Below are positions 8,838 through 17,496 of a DNA stretch of 64,000 bases, in pieces. The stretch is taken from contig JACPOL010000007.1 in assembly GCA_016185065.1 (NCBI GenBank), positions 1 to 64,000 of the forward strand, written 5' to 3'. The notes beneath the pieces were generated by a model, which made no database searches, was not told the origin of the DNA, and worked only from the letters and a program-made list of their open reading frames with translations. Each line of letters opens with the position of its first letter. The first letter of the stretch is position 1. The translations under genes were made by a program, and so were the position numbers. The stretch comes from Chlamydiales bacterium. GTDB lineage: Bacteria; Chlamydiota; Chlamydiia; Chlamydiales; Rhabdochlamydiaceae.

Positions 8838-9538
8838 GTTTTAACCTTCTTCACTTCAAGAATCTGCCGATTCTGGAGCAGCTTAAGATTGAAGAGGCGC
8901 TCCTCCGCTGCGACACGCGCAACTTCTGCATCATCAACGAGGGGTCGACTCCCGCTGTTGTTCTAGGAATCTCCGGCAAAGTGGATGAGCTGGTCGATCG
9001 CGAGATGGCTGTGAAGAGCAGCCTTCCGCTCATTCGCCGCTTCAGCGGTGGCGGGACTGTTGTTGTCGATGGCTCAACGCTCTTTGTAACCTTCATCTGC
9101 CAGAAAGAGCAGCACCTCTTTCCTATCTTCCCCGAGCCGATCCTGAAGTGGAGCGAGGAGCTCTACCAGGAGGTCTTTGCTAATCCCCTCTTCAAACTCA
9201 AAGAGAACGACTACGCTCTCGGCGACAAGAAGTGCGGCGGCAACGCCCAATATCTAAAGAAGGAGCGCTGGCTACACCACACCTCCTTTCTCTGGGACTA
9301 CTGTCCTATCCTCATGGGGCACCTCCTACACCCAAAGAAGACGCCGAGCTACCGCGCCGGCAGATCTCACGCGGAGTTTCTCTGCACCCTCAAAGAGTTC
9401 CTTCCCACTCGCGACCACTTCCTAACCAGTCTCAAAACCGCACTTCAAAAGCGCTACGGCCTCACAGAGCTTAGCCCAAGCGAGATCGCTCCCATCCTGC
9501 AGCTGCCCCATCGCCAGACCACCCAGCTCCTCACTTAA
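8834..9538 (+). CDS. lplA: lipoate-protein ligase A family protein
   Basis: A 234-residue member of the biotin/lipoate ligase fold. It attaches scavenged lipoate to E2 or GcvH subunits. The key block [19 protein letters not shown] corresponds to the RRxSGGG substrate loop, and [26 protein letters not shown] contains the conserved lysine that contacts the lipoyl-adenylate. A separate C-terminal accessory domain is missing, as in the short ligases of chlamydiae. It starts inside the mnmG stop (ATGA). GGAC repeat copy 2 lies just downstream. Confidence 0.9.
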   Translation: MSFNLLHFKNLPILEQLKIEEALLRCDTRNFCIINEGSTPAVVLGISGKVDELVDREMAVKSSLPLIRRFSGGGTVVVDGSTLFVTFICQKEQHLFPIFPEPILKWSEELYQEVFANPLFKLKENDYALGDKKCGGNAQYLKKERWLHHTSFLWDYCPILMGHLLHPKKTPSYRAGRSHAEFLCTLKEFLPTRDHFLTSLKTALQKRYGLTELSPSEIAPILQLPHRQTTQLLT

Positions 9539-9571
9539 AAGAGCGCGCGAGGGAGAAGGCCCGCTGGGGAG

Positions 9572-9773
9572 GCGCTCGGAGCAAGAAGAGCCCGCCGGAA
9601 GAACGGACAAAAAACGGACTGGGAACGGACGTTAATGGACAGGAAACGGACAGGCGGGCAAGAGAGAGGGAAAAAATTTCTTTCTTTGGCGCGTGTCCAT
9701 TTTCGTCCATTTCCTGTCCATTCTTTGTCCGTTTGCGTCCATTTCTTTTCCGAGCGCTCTTTTCCCCGGGCGG
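9572..9773 (-). repeat. GGAC/GTCC phased palindromic intergenic repeat, copy 2 (inverted orientation)
   Basis: GGAC at 9605, 9616, 9627, 9637 and 9648; GTCC at 9695, 9705, 9716, 9727 and 9737. The loop is reversed compared with copy 1 (GGCGGGCAAGAG on the left, GGCGCGTGTCC on the right). It fills most of the convergent gap between lplA and the first array gene. Confidence 0.9.
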
Positions 9774-9801
9774 GACTTCTCCGCGCGCTTCCCTCTCGCT
9801 C

Positions 9802-11289
9802 TTAAAGACGGACCATGCGGCTATAGCCGAGGAGGTCGCGGCTGAGGGTGACGAGGGGCTCGATGATGCCGTTGATGAGCATATTGGCGAGGAGAATGGG
9901 GCTATTTATTAAAAACATACACGCGACCACACTCACCACAACAGACATGAAAAGAACAACACCCAAGACATTGTACCATGGGAGGTATCGTAAAAAGTCA
10001 ACTCTCAATAGATGATTAGTAGAATTGATCAGAGGATCCACAAGATGATGAAAGGGCAGATAGGAAATAGAGAAGGTGTCTCTAAACCAGATGAAAAAGG
10101 GGACTTCCGTAAGATGGTGCGGATCGAGGCCGACGTAGTCTCGAAATTGCCCGTATTCTTCTTCTGCTCTTCCATGAGGAACACTACTTCTTAAAAAGCG
10201 AAAGTTATGAATAGCAAATCCTGTGCATTGAGCGCGGGCGATCTCATCTGAAAGCACCGTGATCGGGCGCTGGTTCTCTCTGATTTCTAGATATTCGATA
10301 TAGGGCATTCTTGCGAGGACAGGTGGAAGTCTTAGCAGAGAATTGTGTTCAAGGACCAGTGCATTGAGCGAGAGCTGTGCAAGAGTTTCTGGAAGCGTTG
10401 TCACTCCGCCTGTGTCCTGATACCCTTTTAACTCCAGCTTTTTTAAATTTTTTAAATAGCGGATCTCGTCTGGAAGGAGGTGAGAAAAGGAGGCCGCCTC
10501 TTCCCAAGTTGTTACTGCCAGAAGAGAGTTCCTATCGTGCTCGGTTGGAGGAGATCTTAGCCAGTCGCGTATCGTTTCCGCTCGGGCTTCGGTGGGAACG
10601 TTCCATACTCGATGCTCTGCAAATAAAGTAAGGCTCGCATCTCTTAATCTTCCCACTCGCTCTAAAATAAATGTTTCAGCGGCACAAAAAGATTCTGAGG
10701 ATGGATTCAGCTCGAGGTTCTGGAATTGGATACGTGTTAGTAATAGAACATCAGCCGCCTCTTTCTGAGAGGCATAGAGTTTGGGAATGGTGCGAGAGGC
10801 TAACAGAAAGCGCTGGGTTACCTTCTCTCGGGCAATAAATGCGGTAAAATTATCGAGCCTTGCAGCTTGCGTATCAAAAGTGGGAAGCTCCCGATGCAGG
10901 AAGCAGGCAAGACGCATACGCATCTGATCGTTCTGCGCATTATCGATAAGATGAATGAGCTCTTTATGGTGCCGGTCGATGCGATTTCCAGTCTCTATCG
11001 AAAAGATCTGCCTAGCGGTCGCAATTTTAGTGAGATACTCTGTCTTTAATCTTCCTAGAACTTCAGTCGGAGTACGCCCCTCACTAGCAAAGACCAGATT
11101 ATATCCCGCGCTCACACTGTCTTCTACCTGCTCGAGCTCATCGCCAAGCTGTCTAAAAAACTCTCCGGCAATCTGATGTAACGCAGTGCAGGTAGCGCCT
11201 AATCGACACAACTCCCTAGTGTTTAAGTAACCGAAGGTTGTGATCGTAAGGTCCTGGCCGATCCCTGCAATGTGAGGGACGCTGCTCAT
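9802..11289 (-). CDS. F-box/LRR-like array protein A (last gene of array)
   Basis: A 495-residue member of the eleven-gene family. Residues about 9-50 (DLTITTFGYLNTRELCRLGATC... then AGEFFRQLGDELEQ) fit an F-box: L..I..YL..REL..L...C..L. A long helical middle is followed by a short LRR (about 275-355: LKNLKKLELKG, LNALVLEHNSLLRLPPVL, IEYLEIREN). The family-typical PFFIWFRDTF comes next, then a hydrophobic stretch of about 40 residues and the ending LLGYSRMVRL. With gene B it forms the closest pair in the array (both have AGEFFRQLGDELEQV). The ATG overlaps the stop of B by 4 bases. An SCF adaptor role in a eukaryotic host is inferred from family knowledge. Confidence 0.75.
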   Translation of the reverse strand: MSSVPHIAGIGQDLTITTFGYLNTRELCRLGATCTALHQIAGEFFRQLGDELEQVEDSVSAGYNLVFASEGRTPTEVLGRLKTEYLTKIATARQIFSIETGNRIDRHHKELIHLIDNAQNDQMRMRLACFLHRELPTFDTQAARLDNFTAFIAREKVTQRFLLASRTIPKLYASQKEAADVLLLTRIQFQNLELNPSSESFCAAETFILERVGRLRDASLTLFAEHRVWNVPTEARAETIRDWLRSPPTEHDRNSLLAVTTWEEAASFSHLLPDEIRYLKNLKKLELKGYQDTGGVTTLPETLAQLSLNALVLEHNSLLRLPPVLARMPYIEYLEIRENQRPITVLSDEIARAQCTGFAIHNFRFLRSSVPHGRAEEEYGQFRDYVGLDPHHLTEVPFFIWFRDTFSISYLPFHHLVDPLINSTNHLLRVDFLRYLPWYNVLGVVLFMSVVVSVVACMFLINSPILLANMLINGIIEPLVTLSRDLLGYSRMVRL

Positions 11290-12878
11290 GCAGCACCTAC
11301 TGGTACTGGATCGCGGAGGTGGACCATGCGGCTGTAGCCGAGGAGGTCGCGGCTGAGTGTAACGAGGGGTTCGATGATGCCGTTGATGGCGATATTGGCG
11401 AGGAGAATGGGGGTGTTGAGGAGCATGAAGAGCCCTCCAAAAGATGCGCTACCAAGCATGATAAGCACAAAAAATATCTCGATCCAGAAGAAGAGGCAGG
11501 GATTATTTCCTATTTGGCGGGTTAAAGAGCCGCCCTGGTTTACAAACGCAATCAGTGGATCCATGATGAGATGGTAGGGCAGGTAGGGAAGAGAGAAGGT
11601 GTCTCTAAACCATATGAAAAAGGGAACGTCCGTGAGATGGCGCGGATCGAGGCCGACGTAGTCGCGAAATTGCCCCCAATCTTCTCCGACTCTTGTTTTT
11701 GAACAACTACCCAGAAAACGATACCCATGGATAGTAAATCCTGTGCATTGGGCCCGTGCGATATCATCGGGGAGCACTGCAATCGGATATTGGGGCTCTC
11801 TGATGTCTAGATATTCGATGAAGGGCATTCTTGCAAGGACGGGTGGGAGCCTCTGCAGGGGGTTCCGACAAAGAACTAGCTGGGAGAGCGAGAGCTCTGA
11901 GAGAGTATCGGGAAGCGTTGTCACACCAGCAGCTATCCCTAGATCAGGTGGTGGAGGAAAGCCTGCTGCTTGTGACAGCTCTGATTGTGTTACAGTAGAG
12001 CCTGTTAATTCCAGCAGTTTTAGATTTTTTAAGTGACAAATCTCATCTGAAACAACGAATCCAGAAGTAGTGATTGTCATTCTTAAGCTTGTTATAGCAA
12101 GCAAGCTATTTCTATCGAGTTCAGTTGGAGGAGATCTTAGCCAGCCGCGTATCTGCTGAGGGGCAGCCATAAACTGGAGAGCTACAGAATGATCATATCT
12201 TAGAGTCGTGCTAAACGCATCGAGACTGTTATCTCTTATCTGTCCTATTCTCTCTAAAATAAATGTTTCAGCAGCACAAAAGGATTCTACGGATGGATTC
12301 TGCTTGAGCTGCAAAAACATGGTGCGCCCTGCAAGCGCAACATCCGCCGCCTCTTTCTGAGAGGCGTAGAGCTTGGGAATGCTGCGAGAGGCTTGCAGGA
12401 AGCGCTGTGTCAGTTTTTCTTGAGCTATAAATGCGGCAAAATCATCGAGATCTGCAGCTTGCGTATCAAAAGTGGGAAGCCGCTGACGCAGGAAGCTGGC
12501 GAGCCTCATCCGCGCTTGATCATTCTGCGCAGTGTCGAAAAGGTGGAGCAGCTCTTGCTGGTGCCGGTCGAGGCGATATTGAGTATTGGGTACTCGAAAG
12601 AGAGCACGCGCTGCCACGACTTTGGTGAGATACTCCGCCTTTAATCCTTGCAGAACCTCGACTGGAGTACGCCCCTCACTAGCAAAGATCCTGTTATACT
12701 CCTTACTCGCACTGTCTCCTACCTGTTCGAGTTCATCGCCAAGCTGTCTAAAAAACTCTCCAGCAGCTCCACGCAACGCTTTGCAAGTGGCGCCCGCTCG
12801 ACATAGCTCTCTACTGTTTAAGTAGCCGAAGACGGTGACAGTGAGCTCCTGAGGAATTTTTACTGAAAGCGAGCTCAT
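11286..12878 (-). CDS. F-box/LRR-like array protein B
   Basis: 530 residues. The F-box-like N-terminus is ELTVTVFGYLNSRELCRAGATCKAL. LRR-like segments (LKNLKLLELTGS, LSQLVLCRNPLQRLPPVLARMPFIEYLDI) lie near residues 290-380, with a 25-residue insertion against gene A (TVTQSELSQAAGFPPPP). PFFIWFRDTFSLPYLPY is followed by two hydrophobic stretches, LLGYSRMVHL and a tail RDPVPVGAA. The same tail ends gene C, which points to exchange of 3' ends. ATGA overlaps connect it to both neighbours, so A, B and C form one coupled unit. Confidence 0.75.
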   Translation of the reverse strand: MSSLSVKIPQELTVTVFGYLNSRELCRAGATCKALRGAAGEFFRQLGDELEQVGDSASKEYNRIFASEGRTPVEVLQGLKAEYLTKVVAARALFRVPNTQYRLDRHQQELLHLFDTAQNDQARMRLASFLRQRLPTFDTQAADLDDFAAFIAQEKLTQRFLQASRSIPKLYASQKEAADVALAGRTMFLQLKQNPSVESFCAAETFILERIGQIRDNSLDAFSTTLRYDHSVALQFMAAPQQIRGWLRSPPTELDRNSLLAITSLRMTITTSGFVVSDEICHLKNLKLLELTGSTVTQSELSQAAGFPPPPDLGIAAGVTTLPDTLSELSLSQLVLCRNPLQRLPPVLARMPFIEYLDIREPQYPIAVLPDDIARAQCTGFTIHGYRFLGSCSKTRVGEDWGQFRDYVGLDPRHLTDVPFFIWFRDTFSLPYLPYHLIMDPLIAFVNQGGSLTRQIGNNPCLFFWIEIFFVLIMLGSASFGGLFMLLNTPILLANIAINGIIEPLVTLSRDLLGYSRMVHLRDPVPVGAA

Positions 12879-14368
12879 GCGGCACCTACTGGTACTGGGT
12901 CGCGCAGCTTAACCATGGGAGAGTAGCCGAGCCTTTCGCGGAAGTGGCTCACGATGGGCTGGACGCCCCAGTTAAGCAGAAGATTAAAGGCAAAGATCGG
13001 AAGGTGAAACGCAAGGTTGCCAGCAACTGCTGCGAGCACTCCCACAAGTGCTATGGGATAGATAAGAATCTCTGCCAGACAGAAACAGTCAGCAATGAAC
13101 CAAGCAGCTCCACCCGCAAGCATGACAGCGAGTGTAATAATTGGAATGTAGGGCAGCGAAAAGGTGTCCCTAAACCAGAGGAAGAAGGGGATCTCAACGA
13201 GCGCTTCGCGTTTTAACCCCAAGAAGTAGGATATCCCATCCTCATTCATAATGCCTTGGTCAAGCCAGCCAAGCCCCATTCCCCAAGCCGCCTCAAAAAG
13301 ATGCGACGCGACCCCCGTACAGTGCATCTCCGCAACCGCCTTGGAGATGCTCAGATTTGAACTCTTATCGCTCTTAAAAATTATCAGTCTCGCATCAGCA
13401 AGCTTCAAAAGCGCCAACTCTGGAAGCAGATCAAAGCGGCTCTTCTCCAGCGTTAACCAGTTCAAGGCGGGCAAATGGGCAGAAAAATCTGTGAGAGGTA
13501 GCTCATCTACCCCCTGGCAATTAAGAATCCTTAGACCGTTTAAGAGCTCGAGCTCTGGCGGAGCATCCGATACTCCGACTAAGGTGAGATGACTCACCGA
13601 AGCTAGCAGTGCAATATTTGCTCTAAGCCACTCGCGCCGCACTGAAGTGGGGGTATCGTCTGCTGGTGGATTCTGGGCAGGAAGGATACCGCCGGCAGCA
13701 CCCAAGGCATCCCACAACCGATCGAAGTTCCGATCTTTTACCAGCTCATTGGAGATCTGCTTTCCAATGATCAGCTCTTCAGCTTTTTGGAAGCGTTCAA
13801 CTTGAAAAGATCCCTTGAAAGGCCTCTCAACTTCTGCTTTATATCTCACTACCTCTCTGTGGAATCTCTCTATCGATCTTTTCTGGCTCTCTACAAGCAC
13901 TCTCATGCTTGTTGAAGCTTTAAACCGACTAAGCAGGCTCTCTTGAACTAGAAAGGCTTTTACAGAGACGATGATCTCTTCCGGCTCCATTGTGGCTAGC
14001 TTCTTGTTGATCCATTCTAAGCATGCAAAACTTCTCATGCTGCGCTGCTCAGCAACTTTTTCGATGCAAACTATTAAAGCATCATCTTCAAGATCTTCTG
14101 TAAGCGTAGGCGCCAGTCTATCGATAGCCCCACCCACAGAGTCTTCGGTCTCGCGATTGTATACGTCCAAAACCTCAGCGTTAAAAATGCGGGATTCAAA
14201 GATCTGATCGCCGGTTTCCTGCATCGAAAAGCGGTTGGCCTTCTGGAAGGCTCTACTGACGCGGGAGAGCGAGGTCTGATCTAAAAAGCTGAGAACGCGA
14301 GGGAGTAGCTCCTCGCTATCTTCGAAGAGCGGCCGCAGAGCTTCTACATTCCCGCGAATAACTGTCAT
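12875..14368 (-). CDS. F-box/LRR-like array protein C (first gene of its transcript)
   Basis: About 497 residues from the ATG at 14368 (the frame is open to a GTG at 14377). The F-box-like region is ELLPRVLSFLDQTSLSRVSRAFQKAN. The middle is more divergent than in the other members. LRR traces are HLTLVGVSD, LRILNCQG and LNWLTLEKS. EIPFFLWFRDTFSLPY is nearly invariant. The C-terminal hydrophobic part is the longest in the family (about 65 residues, several segments). It ends LGYSPMVKL plus RDPVPVGAA. It follows the promoter-like 42-bp block at 14382-14423. Confidence 0.72.
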   Translation of the reverse strand: MTVIRGNVEALRPLFEDSEELLPRVLSFLDQTSLSRVSRAFQKANRFSMQETGDQIFESRIFNAEVLDVYNRETEDSVGGAIDRLAPTLTEDLEDDALIVCIEKVAEQRSMRSFACLEWINKKLATMEPEEIIVSVKAFLVQESLLSRFKASTSMRVLVESQKRSIERFHREVVRYKAEVERPFKGSFQVERFQKAEELIIGKQISNELVKDRNFDRLWDALGAAGGILPAQNPPADDTPTSVRREWLRANIALLASVSHLTLVGVSDAPPELELLNGLRILNCQGVDELPLTDFSAHLPALNWLTLEKSRFDLLPELALLKLADARLIIFKSDKSSNLSISKAVAEMHCTGVASHLFEAAWGMGLGWLDQGIMNEDGISYFLGLKREALVEIPFFLWFRDTFSLPYIPIITLAVMLAGGAAWFIADCFCLAEILIYPIALVGVLAAVAGNLAFHLPIFAFNLLLNWGVQPIVSHFRERLGYSPMVKLRDPVPVGAA

Positions 14369-14381
14369 GTGGCACACAAAT

Positions 14382-14423
14382 TAATAATTTTCTAAACATT
14401 TTACCACACAAACTAATTAACTT
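14382..14423 (-). promoter_or_regulatory. conserved 42-bp upstream block of array gene C
   Basis: Matches 36 of 42 positions of the block at 28504-28545 in front of gene K; both lie 10-15 bases from the start codon. On the minus strand it contains TTAGTTT...TGGTAAAAT..TTAGAAAATTATTA, with TAAAAT as a possible -10. Flanking DNA beyond the block is not alike, which argues for conserved function. Confidence 0.6.
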
Positions 14424-14472
14424 TCATTCAAGAATATGGCTCGAAAATCTAATAATAAAATATTTATTCGAC

Positions 14473-14600
14473 CTCTTTTTTGGAGTGCGTGCGACCCGGC
14501 GCCGCTTTTCCGGACATCGGCTTGACGATGTCTCTTAAAAGATATCGACAGGTCGATATCGAGAAGAGCGGCGCCGGGTCGCACGCACTCCAAAAAAGAG
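14473..14600. repeat. cruciform repeat with long stem and two inner hairpins
   Basis: The arms 14473-14510 and 14561-14600 pair almost perfectly (CTCTTTTTTGGAGTGCGTGC... with its complement). Inside are two perfect hairpins: GACATCG/CGATGTC (14513-14532) and GATATCGAC/GTCGATATC (14541-14560). This gives a three-way junction. It sits just after the stop of gene D and could end transcription there. A single partial arm (TTAAAGC..TCTCTTTTTGGAGTGCG) recurs at about 28662-28680. Confidence 0.85.
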
Positions 14601-14604
14601 AGCT

Positions 14605-16197
14605 TTAAGCTGTGGGGGGAGCGGGAAGCCTGACCATGGGAGAGTAGCCGAGGAGGCTTCTGGAGAAGGTGACAACTGGCTGAACGGTGTAGTCGAGCAG
14701 GATGTTAAGTAATAAAGTGGGAAGCCCTATCAAAACTGCTAAAAATAAACTAGGAAACGCAACAGGCACCCCGATGAACGCCAGAAGAAGAATTTCAACG
14801 ATGAGGGGAAGCTGAAATGGGCGCAGCCAGTCCAACACGCCTGTCATGATTAGTCCAAAAACATATCCAAAGTGGGGAACGTAGGGGATTGAATAGGTGT
14901 CTCTAAACCAGAGCGAAAAGGGGATCTCTTCGAGATCCTCCCGCCTCATTCCCATGAAGTGCTCCACCTCTTTATTATACCGAGGCTCCATCATGTTTAA
15001 TCCCCGCTCCATTATTCCCCAGTTATAGTCTGCCCAGTGGGAGAGGATGCCGCTGCAGTGCATGCGCGCGACAGATTCGGGAATGGTGACGCGCCCAACA
15101 TTGCCTTCAATCGTTACCTTTGCAGAGACACTTCCAAGAACATCTGGGATACGCGAGAAGGCCGACTGCCTTATATCCAGAGATTCTAGCTCTTTTAGCT
15201 GCGCTAGCTGCTTGGAGAGGCCCTGCAAACGGTCATCATGGTTTTCCAACTTGCCAAGGTAGAGGCGAGTTAAACGCGGGAACTTCTCAATTTCAGGGGG
15301 AAGCATTGAGAGCCTAAAAAAGTTTAGAGTGGTGATCTGTGCAAGCTCTGCCGCATGTGTGTTTAGCCAGTCTCTGTGAGTCGCTGCATCATGGTTACTC
15401 ATTTCTACAAAAGGAAAATTTGGAATCTGAGAGCAGAATATCTTTAGGTTGCGATCCTCTTCCTGTCGCAAATTTATGCAGTGCATCTCCTGACGCATGA
15501 AACGATTCAAGTGAAAAGAGTCCTGCATCGTTCGAGTATCCGCAATGAATGCCGCAGAAAAGCCCTGGTGAATGGAGAGCTCCTCAAGCTGGCTTCGGTG
15601 AGTGCCGGAGAGGATGACCTCGGTGGAGACAGTGAGCTCTCCGCGAGCGTAGGCCTCCTCTCCTAGATGCGCTCTGCACACTCGCTTCGTGCGCGCATTC
15701 AGACTCTCTCGAGCAAGAGCTCCTTCAACCTCCGCAAAAACCGCATCACGCAGCTTTTGAACGGCAGCGGGCTCTCCGCCTATCCCCTGCTGAAGCGCAT
15801 CTACTCGATCGGCTATTCTGCCTAGATAAACCACGTTGATACTTGCAAAAGCGCGAAGCGGCTCCATGAGAGCCCAGAACCTGTTAAATTCTGCGCCAGA
15901 AAAAGTGGCAATCATCTTTTCAGGATCTAGTCTGAGTAAATGAGTTCCAGCAGCAACCAGTTCAATCTCGTGATCTCCTACTAAGCGATCGCGATCCTGC
16001 TCGACCTGCGCGGTATGAACGCGAGAGGTCATGAGGAGCTGCTTTGCAGCCTCCACCTTCCTGGTGTGATTGACAACCTGAAAGGCCTTGCAGACCGCAG
16101 AAAGGGCCTTCTCATCCAGAAAGCTAAAGAGCAGAGGCCCTGTCCCTTTTGGATCTTGCAGAACTAATTCTAAATTTGTTTTAGGCCTAACTGCCAT
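14605..16197 (-). CDS. F-box/LRR-like array protein D (isolated member)
   Basis: 530 residues. The N-terminal GTGPLLFSFLDEKALSAVCKAFQVVN is a weaker F-box-like helix set than in other members. Middle residues 100-270 are helical without recognised motifs. LRR parts are TTLNFFRLSMLPPEIEKFPRLTRLYLGKL and ELESLDIRQSAFSRIPDVL (about 300-370). EIPFSLWFRDTYSIPYVPHFGYVFG and long hydrophobic stretches follow, then LLGYSPMVRLPAPPTA. It has no ATGA partner: an ATPase gene lies upstream and a cruciform downstream, so it is its own transcript. It may be an older member separated by insertions. Confidence 0.72.
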   Translation of the reverse strand: MAVRPKTNLELVLQDPKGTGPLLFSFLDEKALSAVCKAFQVVNHTRKVEAAKQLLMTSRVHTAQVEQDRDRLVGDHEIELVAAGTHLLRLDPEKMIATFSGAEFNRFWALMEPLRAFASINVVYLGRIADRVDALQQGIGGEPAAVQKLRDAVFAEVEGALARESLNARTKRVCRAHLGEEAYARGELTVSTEVILSGTHRSQLEELSIHQGFSAAFIADTRTMQDSFHLNRFMRQEMHCINLRQEEDRNLKIFCSQIPNFPFVEMSNHDAATHRDWLNTHAAELAQITTLNFFRLSMLPPEIEKFPRLTRLYLGKLENHDDRLQGLSKQLAQLKELESLDIRQSAFSRIPDVLGSVSAKVTIEGNVGRVTIPESVARMHCSGILSHWADYNWGIMERGLNMMEPRYNKEVEHFMGMRREDLEEIPFSLWFRDTYSIPYVPHFGYVFGLIMTGVLDWLRPFQLPLIVEILLLAFIGVPVAFPSLFLAVLIGLPTLLLNILLDYTVQPVVTFSRSLLGYSPMVRLPAPPTA

Positions 16198-16294
16198 CGC
16201 TTATTCTCATTATTATTTCCAACAATTCTAACATAAAAACAGATTTTAAACGAATAACCAATAACAAAAAATCGATTAATATATAATTAATATT

Positions 16295-17419
16295 TTAAAT
16301 TATGAAAGGCAGGTAGTTCTCAGAATTTATGCAAGCGAAAGAGGCATCTGGATAGGTCTCCTTCCAAAGCTTTGGCGCCTGCTCCATTGTCTTCCATTTA
16401 AATTCATAAGCAAAGAGACCTCCCTCTCTCTCTTCAAGCCAATCGATCTCTTTTTTATCATATGTTCGCCAAAAATAATTACGGCTCCAGATCTGCTGAT
16501 GCTCCTGTTTTTTCAACCTCTCCATTACGATGTAATTTTCCCATAACTGACCAATATCCTGTCTTCGGTAAAGAGGATTGAAATTATTGATAAGCGCATT
16601 GCGAATGCCATTGTCGCAAAAATAGTATCGCGAAGTTTTTGTTACTTCTTTGCGGAGATTTCTACTGAAACCACGGATGTTCACCAAGACAAATACTTGC
16701 TCAAGTAGATCGAGGTATTTTTCTACGGTATTTTTCCCCATCGACAGCTGTGTTGCGAGCTCATGATGAGAGACCTCTTGGCCAATTTGAAAGGCAAGAA
16801 GGATTAAGAGGTCGATGAGCTTTTTCGACTTATGAACACCATCTAAAGCGAGAATATCCTTCAGTAGATAAGAAGAAACAAGTTCGTGCAGATATTCTTT
16901 CCGCAGCTGATCATTTTCATGAGTGATAATCTCTGGGTACGAACCATAAATAAGGCGCATTTCCAGATTGGCTCTCGTCTGGGATGGGGTTTCTACTGCA
17001 TTAAGCTCCATTTGCGAAAGAGGGTACATCTTAATAACCGACTTGCGTCCTGTTAATGGCTCGCCCACCTGTTTTGCTAAATCAAATGTAGAAGATCCCG
17101 TTGCAACGACTCTAACTTGAGGAGCGTGATCAACAATAAGCTTCAAGTTAAGGCCGATCTCTGGAATGTATTGCGCTTCATCGATAATCAGAAGATCCTT
17201 GCTCCCTACAAAGGCCTTCAATTTATCAATGGAGCCACTCGATAGAAATTCGCGAACAAAAATATCCTCTCCAGAAACAAAGAGGAAATTCTTCTCCCCC
17301 TCAATAAATTTGTTCAAAAGGGTCGTCTTTCCCACACGCCTGGGGCCATGAATCACGACAACTTTACCGGGCAAACTAGAGTTTTGAAGCTTTTTTAATG
17401 AAAATTGGGGAATATACAT
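16295..17419 (-). CDS. AAA family ATPase with DUF4143 domain
   Basis: A 374-residue P-loop ATPase of the AAA_14/DUF4143 type. Walker A is VVIHGPRRVGKTTLL (about residues 21-35), Walker B DLLIIDEAQYIPEIG, sensor region VVATGSSTFDL. The DUF4143 half includes MEKYLDLLEQ-type helix-turn segments and a C-terminal nuclease-like part (FWRTYDKKEIDWLEER...AYEFKWK) with the E..D..EFK order of the PD-(D/E)XK fold. Such genes are common as mobile cargo and their cellular job is unknown. It interrupts the F-box array, has AT-rich flanks on both sides and reads as more AT-rich than its neighbours, which suggests recent arrival. Confidence 0.88.
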   Translation of the reverse strand: MYIPQFSLKKLQNSSLPGKVVVIHGPRRVGKTTLLNKFIEGEKNFLFVSGEDIFVREFLSSGSIDKLKAFVGSKDLLIIDEAQYIPEIGLNLKLIVDHAPQVRVVATGSSTFDLAKQVGEPLTGRKSVIKMYPLSQMELNAVETPSQTRANLEMRLIYGSYPEIITHENDQLRKEYLHELVSSYLLKDILALDGVHKSKKLIDLLILLAFQIGQEVSHHELATQLSMGKNTVEKYLDLLEQVFVLVNIRGFSRNLRKEVTKTSRYYFCDNGIRNALINNFNPLYRRQDIGQLWENYIVMERLKKQEHQQIWSRNYFWRTYDKKEIDWLEEREGGLFAYEFKWKTMEQAPKLWKETYPDASFACINSENYLPFII

Positions 17420-17496
17420 ATACCGTTTCTCCTTATATTCAGTCTATAAAAAGACCAAATTTATGTAAATACAGCATATTTATAGAGATTTTTTAC

